A DNA stretch of 49,999 bases, taken from positions 5,075,978 through 5,125,976 of the forward strand of contig CM012955.1 in NCBI GenBank assembly GCA_000181795.3. The letters run 5' to 3'. Position numbers and translations under genes: made by a program. Shown here one piece after another: positions 1-9,031 of this stretch. The first letter of the stretch is position 1. Each line of letters begins with the position of its first letter. Under the pieces are notes generated by a model. It saw only the letters and a list, made by a program, of their open reading frames with translations, made no database searches and was not told the origin of the DNA. This stretch comes from Trichinella spiralis. Taxonomy: Eukaryota > Nematoda > Enoplea > Trichinellida > Trichinellidae.

Positions 1-900
1 AAAAAATAATAATGAATAAAAAGGAAAAATAGTGTTTGGGCTTCAATGTTTGTCTTCAGTCAATTTTCAATCAAAACGCTAAGCTACCATCCACGGACGG
101 CCTGAAACTGAAATGATTTGTATTATGTGAATAAAGCAAGCGACCTCGCATGCAAATTTTTATTTTATTCATTTCTGCTGATAAATATGGCTACTGTAGA
201 TTTTTCATTGCTCTTTATTTACTTAATCCACTCCGTTTGAGAAGAAAATTTAATTGTAGGTTTGCCAAACATATAAACACTTCTCATTACACAATTGCCC
301 TGTCCTTTGTGTATGTTTGGTGGTGGTTGCTTCATGTGAATTCGAATGTATCTATGGTGATGCGGGTATTATAATTCATTTTGGCGTAATAAAGTCTCGC
401 TATAGACGCCGAAGCCGAGTTTTTGTATTTCATAAATAAGATGATTTAATTCACTATAATCACATTTTTTATTAAGGCGTAACCATTAGTATAGCAATGT
501 AATTAAACTGAGCTTTTCTTAAGTAATGATATTTACTAAATAGTTTAAAAATTCATAAAAATCACAATTAGAAAGTATAAAGCGCTATGTAAATGCAAAA
601 TGGAATGCATTGATTGCATGCTAAATATGATAAGTGATGTCACCTGAAAACTGAGATTAATTGCATGCTTTTTTTCTGCTTTTATAGATAATTCAAAAAT
701 AATTAGGATGCTTGAAAAGCAATGTAAATACAATGTGAGTTATAATGCATTTTAATTGTACATTAATTAGATAAAATCACGCAACTCGAAACAACAGGTT
801 CATAGTAAGCACTTTTTATTGAAAAATAAAGATAACAAACATATAAACGGTAAAACAGATATAAAGATGAGTTGTAATAATACGAAATGTATGCAAATTT
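1..900. other. AT-rich non-coding stretch at window edge
   Basis: I see no convincing coding sequence here. Short open frames on both strands have AT-driven composition and no recognisable motif. An AATAAA-type signal near 388 could be the 3' end of a plus-strand gene lying left of the window, but nothing else supports that. Confidence 0.5.
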
Positions 901-1035
901 AAGGTGGTTCATCAGAATGTACAGTAATATTGTGTGTAATGCATCACAGAAATGTCAGCGACAGATTTTCTTCCGACCCACGGGCTTTTCTCATTGCCAG
1001 TTTCATTGGCCGAGTCTCGTTTGTAAATAACGGCC

Positions 1036-1190
1036 GGCGTGAGCTAAAAGAGACTCGGTTGAGCATTTGGAAAATTCCACGCCAAGCAATCATGTTCGGC
1101 GTGAGCGAAAAGAGACCATCCAGCATTTGAAAATTGTGTATCTACCAATCACGATTGGCGTGAGCGAAAAGAGTCTATGCGGGTAAATTT
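1036..1190 (+). repeat. Three imperfect ~60-bp direct repeats upstream of a TATA box
   Basis: The core GGCGTGAGCGAAAAGAG occurs at 1036 (one change, CTAAAAG), 1098 and 1157, spaced 62 and 59 bp. Copies one and two also share a following AGCATTTGRAAAATT block, and copies two and three are preceded by CAATCA. An inverted CCAAT (ATTGG) lies just upstream, near 1004. The copies stop about 40 bp before a TATA box, so the array looks like an upstream activating region and not a random satellite. Confidence 0.7.
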
Positions 1191-1225
1191 TAGACGAATT
1201 GCGACGCGACACACCTCCACGCTAG

Positions 1226-1260
1226 TATAAAAGTAGCCATGGCAGGCGAGGGAGCGCAGT
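1226..1260 (+). promoter_or_regulatory. TATA-type core promoter, likely start near 1258
   Basis: TATAAAAG at 1226-1233 is followed about 30 bp later by an initiator-like gCAGTc at 1256-1261, the normal TATA-to-start spacing. The sequence just downstream is GC-richer than its surroundings. The transcript would run rightwards, but no long frame follows: only a 39-codon frame (1308-1427) and shorter ones. It may drive a non-coding RNA, a small-peptide gene, or a first exon spliced far away. Confidence 0.45.
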
Positions 1261-2248
1261 CGCCGTTTGACGTTGTGTTCAATGCGGTGGTTGCGTTGCG
1301 CTGTTCATGTGTGTGTTTGTGTGCGTGTTTGTGAGAGGATCTTTGTCAACTAATAATCATTTTTATCCTGCGTATTACACTATTTTTATGCGCTGGTGGA
1401 GGGGTCCCAGCGAATACGGCAAGTAGTGGTATTGTGCTGGTTAATCCATTCGTGTCTTCGTTTGGTGGAGAAGCGCAGTAAAGTGGTTTTGTCAGTGGAA
1501 CAAAGATCAACCGTTATAAATATGAAAAAACTCCAATCGACAAAGTATTAGTTTCAAATGAAGAATGGATGACGTGATTGATTGCCAGTAAAGCAATAAT
1601 AAAGCCGCTAAGCGTGTTTATGTCTTGAAGAAATGGAAAATGGTTGTATAGTGACGACTGTTTTTCATTCGTTGTGAGTCATCATTATATTTCTGGTTGC
1701 AAAATTCGTCACTTGTTAATTATGGTAAAAATGCCAATGAATATTTTCAAAATTTTTTTCCTTATTTCTAAGTATGTTAGAAGTGGGTTGTGAACAACAC
1801 TGTCCATGTGCCATTGGATTTTCAGCCACAATTGATGTTCCCCCCTGAACAGTGTTCCGCGATACAAGTAACTGCAGCTTTATTATATCACGCAGTTTAA
1901 CAATGTTCACTAAGTGGACGATGAAGTTCAGCATCCATCTACTGATGCCAATATCTGCAACTGCGGCAAATCGACAAAGGCACAACACTATAATTCCAAA
2001 ATACACATGACTTGGGATTTTTGCATGAAAGAATGAAGAAAAAAATGCAAAAAAACCGTATTTTGAGTGTGGAATTTTGTGCATTTCGGTTTTCCTCCGA
2101 ATAACAACACGCACGCACGCACACACAAACATAATATGTATGCACATAAGCATGTATGCATGCATGTACACAGCATATTAAATGCTGTATAATAATACAG
2201 ATACAGTATATATTTTTTTTTTGAATTTTCTTTTAAACTGGTGATGGG
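1261..2248. other. Orphan transcript region and STRIP 3' flank
   Basis: Downstream of the predicted start, ATGs open only short frames. GCAAGT at about 1420 could serve as a GC-type donor. From 1700 on the sequence is AT-rich with a short (GCAC)n tract near 2110 and no supported gene. The 3' untranslated region of the minus-strand STRIP gene must lie in the right part. Confidence 0.35.
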
Positions 2249-5200
2249 CTATTGCAACAATTGATCCCAATCGATGTTCAATTGAAAAACTTCATGCTCA
2301 AGCCACTGTTGATAATTTCTTTTGAATCGCTGACTAAATACGAAAGGTTTCCTCAAAACGGACATGACATCGTTGTCGTAGGGTTGCAAATCTTCGAAGA
2401 CGACATCCGCAATGGCCGCCATGGAGGGCGTTTTTCTCAACGCGCCAAACAAATTCCCATAACGTCTGCAGTTGAAATTGTCAATTTCGATCATCAAATT
2501 CGATTCTTCGGTTTGAAAATCCCACGATTTCGACTGGACCTCGTTGCCGTACGCCCAGTCGTCGTTCAGTCTGAAATTGGACATTGGAAATGAAAATTGT
2601 CAATCGAAATAATAATTGTTGCGTTGTTATTCGCTGAGCTTGGACAATAAACAAATAAACAAATAAATAAACAGACAAACACACGCACCTGTGGCGAACG
2701 TTGCGATAAATTGCCGACATCAATTCCATGTTCGACTTGCGCCACTGTTTGCCCAAATACTTGGTCTGAGCTTTGAGCAATTTCAACGCGTACAATTGCA
2801 ACAGCATGTGACGTACCCTCAACGCCCGCTTGAGTATCGGCGCCGATTTGTAGACGACAAGCATCATCGTCCGACCGTGCTTCCATTTGGCCAGCTTGTT
2901 CAACAAGCGCAACAAGTTGATCAGCGTGAACAAATTGCGCCAAAGGAAGTGATTAGCCGGCGGATGTGGGCCTGAAGTTTGCCTGGAATTGGTGGTGGCC
3001 GTTTCGAGCAACGTTTGGTGGAACCGGGCCGGCAGCCGAGGTCCAACGCTACTGTACGCCAAGGCGCACTGGCAGTAGTTCAATTCGGGCAGCTCGTTGG
3101 ACGATTGGACGTAGGCGAGTACGTTTTGGTCGAAAAATTTCACAATCAACGGGATACAGTTGGCGAAGACCAACTGCTGGGCGAGCAGTTCGAACTGGTA
3201 GACGTGGTTGAGCTTGAAGTGTTTGAGCATGAGCAGAAGCAGGGCGGCGGTCGCTTTGACGATAATCTCCTTCTGGCGGTTGACGTCGAGATTCAGACGC
3301 AACGCTTCAGGTGTGTCGACAATATCGGCTGGCGACGACGACGACGGGTCGTTATTCGAGCACTTGTGGTCCGTTTGGACCGAGATCACTTCGTGGACTA
3401 AATTTACAGCGTCCGATTTGCCCTTGGAACTCGGAGCCGAGGCGAACAGCACCTTCACCAGACCGATGGCCAACTGCTGGACGTTGGGCACCACCGCCCG
3501 GTAAAGTTGTTCGACCGCAGCGGAGCCGACGTCGTCGATCACCTCCCGCTGGCTGAACCGGTACTTTTGTAGTAGCTTTTCGCGGGCAATTTGGACCTCG
3601 GCCAGCGAGGTGTACTGGTGGCGCCGCAGTGCGGCGACGCTTTCGCGGATTGGCAACGGCAGTCCGGCAGTAGATACTTCGTCTTCGGCCAGCGTGTAGC
3701 CAAAAAATTTCCTCCTCTCCATTTGGAGAAAGGCCAGCACGTCGACGCGTCGGATTTTCGTCGACCAAGGCAGCCGACGCTCGCCGCCCGCCGCCGAAAC
3801 GCGACAACGCCCCGCCCCAGCGCCGGCTTCTTGTTCTGCCCGAGGACTGTCGGGCGGTTTGCCGGTCGCCGCCGCCAGCATATCCGCCGCTTCAACCTCG
3901 TCCGCCGTGACCGTCTCTTCGCCGAGGCTCGTCTCCGTCTGGCAGTAGGAGCTGTCGTCGAACTCGGCCGCGCAGTTGGCCAACTGGCGTCGCGGGGGCG
4001 GCGGCCGCAGACGACCCGTGGGAACCGGCACAGCCGGTTCCACGTCGCCCGTTCCCTTGGCCAGAGTCGACCCCGCCGGCAGCGGCTGCATCGTGCACGC
4101 CGTGCTCACCGTATCCTCCCAGTCGCAGTGGAGACCGTGGGCAAGGCGCTTTTGTACCTTCATCTCGCGCAACTCTTTCCAGCCGCCGAGTGTCAACAGC
4201 AGCACCTTCCACAACAGCAACAACAACTTTCGAATGGGATAATACGGAGCGGAGCCGGAACAATATTTCAATATCATGTCCAACAATACTGACACCAGAG
4301 AAGTGTCGGCGCGTTGTTCGCTCAATTCTTGCACGAAGCGTTGCCTCAAAAGCAACTTGTCCACTTCACCATCCAAACGCCTTACTGTCTCTACTATCGT
4401 ATACATGCAAATTAGCACCAGCCTCAGCGACTGACCATCTTTGGGAGTTCGGTTATCTAGACAACAACAAATTTGCAAACCTGCTAAACAAACAAGCAAA
4501 CAAACAGTATTATTATTTGCCAATTACCAGCATCGGTGATGACCAACGACGAATCGGCTTCCATGTGAAACAGCATGCACAACGCCGGCCAAACTCCACA
4601 TTCTACAGCCACGACCACGTTGCAAATGACCATTTCGGACAATTCATCGGCACTTTTGCATTCCATGAAAGCCCCTTGCAGCAAATATGCGAGACATTTC
4701 AGAGCGGCCAGACGCCTTTCTTGGGAGACAATTTCGAACTCTTGCAACAGCGAAAATATGAAATGTTCCATCTGTTTGCGGTCAAACAATTTCCACGAGT
4801 TCGTTGAACAACAACAACTGGCAACTCTTTCCGAAAATGCATTGTAATTGTCGCACAAATCCGGAGCTTCGGAATAAGAATACAATTCGTTCAGCTCTTC
4901 TAGAAAACTGTCGCAATCACCGTATTGAAAATCAATGCTCGCTTCTTCGGAGGTATCCGAACTTTCTTGCTGAAAAATTTTTTGCAAGCAAACAATATTA
5001 ATATTAATAATAAATGCATATTTCGTTTTCAATCCCAACAATCAAAATTTCCCTCACTTCTGAAGAAGAATCGGTTATTTCTTTGGCAAGGCAAGATACC
5101 AATTTCGGCAACTGCGCAGCACGTCTCGCTGCCAATCCTTGACGAATTTCCTGCAGTTTGTTGACATCGATTCCTCCTCCTCCTCCTCCATCCGACGTCG

Positions 5201-5252
5201 ATTTGTTCAGTTTCACTATATTCACCTCGTTCAAAGCCATATCAAGCTTCAT
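2249..5252 (-). CDS. STRIP1: Striatin-interacting protein STRIP1/2 (FAM40, Far11-like)
   Basis: Scaffold of the STRIPAK complex, which joins PP2A, striatin, MOB4 and GCKIII kinases and controls cytoskeleton, growth and polarity. Four exons: 5252-5058, 4969-4528, 4456-2689, 2570-2249, giving 908 aa against about 840 in vertebrates. Family motifs run in order: FQYGDCDSFLEELNELYSYSE early in exon 2, then RKLLLLLWKVLLLTLGGWKE (N1221 region), then in the C-terminal DUF3402 region LKHFKLNHVYQFELLAQQLV, WRNLFTLINLLRLLNKL, RTMMLVVYKSAPILKRAL, KYLGKQWRKSNMELMSAIY and LNDDWAYGNE. The end, WLEHEVFQLNIDWDQLLQ, aligns with the family's C-terminus. Introns are 88, 71 and 118 bp. The extra length is a low-complexity Pro/Ala/Gly/Glu linker of about 100 residues in exon 3, where the DNA is unusually GC-rich. 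ATG 5252 was chosen because the frame upstream offers only TTG; ATG 5240 is an alternative. Confidence 0.93.
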
Positions 5253-8063
5253 CAAACTTTGCTATTAGTCTAAAAAAATGAAAATTCCAACTTTAAATTA
5301 TTTACAAATCAAAATATTCAACAATATAAGTCATGCTGTGTAAATATTGCTATTCTTTGATCACCTTCTTCAACTCATATCATTAAAACTAACATACTGT
5401 ATATATTCAATAATTTTTGAAATAGAAAAACAATAACTTTACAAATTTCAGTATAAAATATAAACATATACCACCACAAATGATCATGTTTATATCACTA
5501 CACTTTCTCACATTATATAACATAAAAAAATCAATAACATACTCAAAACATTCGCTTACTCAGCAAAAAGTTAAAATAGCAAAATACACAACTGACAACT
5601 GCGGTATCACCGTGTGATAGGTCAATCAACTCTTTGTCAGGGTCAAAATCAATCAAATGCTTTCATACATTTCATAATTCAAAATGGATATTGAATATCA
5701 GTTCAACTCAAGTGTAACTATACACAAACACACACACACACAAAACTTGCATTCATTTATTTAGTTAAACATTAAATTGTTTTTAAAATTTCACTTCAAG
5801 CGAAGAAAAATCAATAACAACTTTTAGCATATGCTTAGCAAAATGCATCACATTCCAAATAAACTACTAGCTAATCCCTCTAAATCTATAATAAATCAAC
5901 AAAACAATACTTTTTCAATTAAAAAAAAATATTTTCCATTTTTAGCACTTCGTTTCTGAACAACCAGTTCCACGCGCAGTTCACAGCATATCATGGCAAG
6001 GTAAAGCAAACTAAAATTGAGACAAATAGTAAATAAATAAATAAATATACCGCACTGATGAAATATTCCGTCTCAATTTTTTTTGAAATATAAAATTTGA
6101 TCATTTAAGAGTATTTTAAAAGTAATAAAGTACAAGTTACTTCTTCGGCTATTCATCAATAACATGAATTTAACAAAGGACAATAAGAGAACATTTCGTG
6201 AACAATTGAAACAGCAAAAAAAATTAATAATATTTTTTTAAAAAAAGATCAACATTCACACACTTTCAACGTTGCCCATTCATCACATCAAAAGAATAGG
6301 ATGAAAAATTGAATTTTACATAAATGCAAAAAGGGAAGAAAAACAAATGAGGAGTACTGTAAATAACATATAATGACAATAAGGTTCATTATTGTTACTT
6401 TATTTGTTTTTTGAATGTGCTTAGTGCAATTTCTTTGCATTATATTATCAATAAAATTTAATTTCATTTAATTTTAATACAATTTTTAAATTAAATTTAC
6501 AGAAATGTAAAATGAAAAATGAGATGTTGAATTATTTTGGATTGTGCTTTAAAGTTATATGTCATTCAGTGTCACGCTGTGAACGAATCCGTTGCTAAAT
6601 TTACATGGAGTGTACGTTTAAAGGTACCTAATACTTCAACTGAAAATTGTTATCGTTGATAATATATATTTATATGTCTGCATTTGCATACATCTGTACA
6701 AATAAATATTTCATATGCACAACTTAACTTTTTTTCAAGCGAATTAGAAGAAAGGAAGACGTAAACTGAGCTTATTTAAAGTATTAAAGTACACCTTCAA
6801 TCAGAGGCATTTCAGAAAATCTTTTTTATCACAACAATTATGAATCTTGTTAAAAAGGAATTTTAATTTTGCATTGAATTTTCATCGCTTTTACTATTCA
6901 CTCATCAGTTGTGCTGTTATAAATACACAGTATATTATTCGAAAGGGCAAACTTATTTGTAACTTGTTTATATCATGTGACTTATTTGAAAGTAATATAA
7001 ATGCTCAAAATATAGTTCCGTTGAAGCAAATTCCTTAAAAATTTCCACATGCTCGTAATCATGGTGCATGTATCCTTCATATGAGAATTATGAGCTTTCT
7101 TTTTTTTATTTGATGGAAGTTAAACGTTGGAAAGTGACAAGCAACCTGGCATGTGTTCAAATGCAGCTCATTATCACTGTACTGTTTGTCACTATTAATT
7201 TAATAAATTTTCATATGCAAAAGTGCACTTTCTGACACAGAAATGATGTATTTAATAAATTAAAACAGTAGTAAAAGTATTACTACTTTGGGTTAAATCA
7301 ATTTTTTTAGCAAAACAGCAAATCATCCTTAAATCTGTCAACATTTAGGCAAAAACATATCATAGAACCATAAGTAATAAGTAACAGATGCATCTTTGAA
7401 TAAATAAAATGTAATTATACTTTGCGTAAGTAGTAAATTATTGATGAAATTCTTCAATTTTGTAAATGTTAATAATTTCACTCAATTTAAATGACTTTAA
7501 AATTAAAAGTAAATGACAAGATTGAAGCGAGAAGAAAACCTCTGTAATGTTCTTAATTTATATTCGGTTCTGCTCTATTTCTTTGAAGACAAATGATCAA
7601 ATTCAAGCCCAGATATCAAAGAATTCATTTTTATAGCTAAAAGTTTAAGTTAATCGAATAAAAGTTTACACTATTTTTATTCATAATTATTTCATTTTTG
7701 GTTGTTTAAAAGCCTACAAAAAAGCAGCATTAGAGTGTGGAAAAGAGATGAAAAATAAATGTATTTAATAAAAAGTGTCATTAAAACCGAGCAAATAAAA
7801 TCTGCTCTTCGTATCTGTTAATTGTTAAAAATAATTTGAATACGAGTTATGCTGCATTTCACATCACACTGAAGTAGTTGTGAGGCATGAATCATTTCAT
7901 TGTAAATAGTAGAAATAGCATGAAAATTAATAAACTGTGAATATATATAATTTGCATATTGAATAATCAAAAGAGTGATAATTGTAGAATAAGACGAACA
8001 AAAAGTGACAAATGCAAGCTTTGAAACGACGATCATCCAGGTAATAAAAATGTCGTTTCATTC
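5253..8063. other. AT-rich intergenic region
   Basis: This should include the STRIP promoter; a likely splice acceptor (CTAATAG) sits about 12 bp upstream of the STRIP ATG, so a 5' leader intron or trans-splicing is possible. The rest is very AT-rich, with short AAAT and CA runs near 6030 and 5735. I see no gene. Confidence 0.5.
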
Positions 8064-8495
8064 TTAAAGGCCACAGACGTCATGCATTCCATTTGGAATG
8101 TACACCAGTTTTTCAGTTGGGCAAAAATGGATGCGACCATTCATAGCAGCCTGTTGGTCGCCAACAACTGTGTAAAGAATTTCCCCAGGTGATGGTACTT
8201 TTTTCCTTTTCTCTTTCACTGCTTGACAGATGGCGCAGTCGCACCTAAGATTTGCCCTTCGGTTAAGCCAGTCAACAAGTGTTATGCTTGACGGCTTTCT
8301 GCATGGTCGAATCAAATGTATTTTAATGAACAAGGAATTTAATAATGTACGGAAAGGAAATTGTTCGAACATCGGCAAGTGTTGTCGTTGAATGTCAGAC
8401 GTGATGGCGTCTAGTTCATCAGTACTGACATTCGTATGCAGAGTTCCCTTCAGGCTGGTACTTTGCCAAGGATTGTCGGTCTCGAACTGAACCAT
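8064..8495 (-). CDS. Hypothetical 143-aa protein with a CxCxxC motif
   Basis: Not recognised. ATG 8495 opens an uninterrupted 143-aa frame with coding-like codon use. It has an acidic/polar N-terminal third, a basic middle with WLNRRANLRCDCAIC (Cys 85, 87 and 90), a KEKRKK cluster just after it, and further Cys at 65, 125 and 141. There is no signal peptide or membrane segment. The closely spaced cysteines beside a basic patch would suit a small metal-binding site, but that is inference. The frame stays open upstream to a good acceptor (TTCTTGCAG, near 8538), so an earlier exon may exist and ATG 8495 may be internal. It diverges from the secreted gene at 8663. Confidence 0.45.
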   Translation of the reverse strand: MVQFETDNPWQSTSLKGTLHTNVSTDELDAITSDIQRQHLPMFEQFPFRTLLNSLFIKIHLIRPCRKPSSITLVDWLNRRANLRCDCAICQAVKEKRKKVPSPGEILYTVVGDQQAAMNGRIHFCPTEKLVYIPNGMHDVCGL

Positions 8496-8500
8496 CCGAT

Positions 8501-8523
8501 CCCAAATCCCCCTCCCCCACCCC
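8501..8523 (-). promoter_or_regulatory. G-quadruplex-capable tract in a divergent promoter
   Basis: On the minus strand four G-runs (GGGG, GGGGG, GGGGG, GGG) are separated by loops of 1, 1 and 4 nt, a textbook quadruplex pattern. It stands out in an otherwise AT-rich region and lies in the spacer between two divergent genes, just upstream of ATG 8495. Confidence 0.5.
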
Positions 8524-8606
8524 AGCTCCAAGGGAACTGCAAGAACATCAGTTTGATCAACGAACCGTCGTGCAAAGCAAGACAAAACGCAACTGCTGCA
8601 CCGGAC

Positions 8607-8613
8607 AGATAAG
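8607..8613 (+). promoter_or_regulatory. GATA-factor site upstream of the secreted peptide gene
   Basis: AGATAAG matches WGATAR and ends 49 bp before ATG 8663. In nematodes such sites close to a start often mark intestinal genes controlled by ELT-type GATA factors. One copy alone is weak evidence. Confidence 0.3.
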
Positions 8614-8662
8614 CTAATAGCAAGCAAGCAGTCGACGAAGCCAGGGCGAGATTGCTTGGCTT

Positions 8663-9031
8663 ATGCGAACCAAAGCTCTTCTGCTTGCCTGGGCATTGTG
8701 CCCTCTTTGCATCGCGATTGCAGAACCGACGGCAATTATTGGCTGCAATTTTGGCGACCACGAAGAATGCGATGAATTGTGCAAACGTGCCAACTGGTTG
8801 TACGGTCATTGCAGACATTTAGACCAGTCGAGCCTCAAGTGTCAGTGCTACCCGTACAAGTGGCCTCAGGATGGTGCGGTCTGCACCAGAGAGCTGCATG
8901 ACGCGTGCGACGAAAAATGCATAGCCGGAGGCGAACCGGCCGGAGGATACTGTTATCCACATACCAACGGGCAGAATGATCCAAGCTTGCCGAGATGTTC
9001 CTGCTTTCACCGAACCAAAGACTCTTCATGA
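8663..9031 (+). CDS. Secreted protein with two tandem CS-alpha-beta (defensin-like) modules
   Basis: Single exon, 122 aa. A signal peptide spans about 1-20 (hydrophobic LLLAWALCPLCIAIA, small residue before Glu21). The mature part holds two six-cysteine modules: C28-x7-C36-x3-C40-x9-C50-x9-C60-x-C62 and C74-x7-C82-x3-C86-x10-C97-x14-C112-x-C114. Each shows the CS-alpha-beta signature: a CxxxC helix pair, GxC before the fourth Cys (GHC, GYC) and a final CxC. That fold is shared by invertebrate defensins, nematode ABF/cremycin-type peptides and scorpion channel toxins, so an antimicrobial or channel-binding role is likely; which one cannot be told. The modules are acidic to neutral, unlike the strongly cationic classical defensins. 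The name rests on cysteine spacing, not on remembered sequence identity. Confidence 0.75.
   Translation: MRTKALLLAWALCPLCIAIAEPTAIIGCNFGDHEECDELCKRANWLYGHCRHLDQSSLKCQCYPYKWPQDGAVCTRELHDACDEKCIAGGEPAGGYCYPHTNGQNDPSLPRCSCFHRTKDSS

Noticed and set aside
3591-4292. 233-codon plus-strand open frame
   Set aside because: It lies antisense to the GC-rich STRIP exon; it is open because stop codons are rare in such DNA, and it has no motif.
8450-8818. 122-codon minus-strand frame antisense to the double CS-alpha-beta gene
   Set aside because: It mirrors the secreted gene, and its glycine run is the complement of the C-rich promoter tract.
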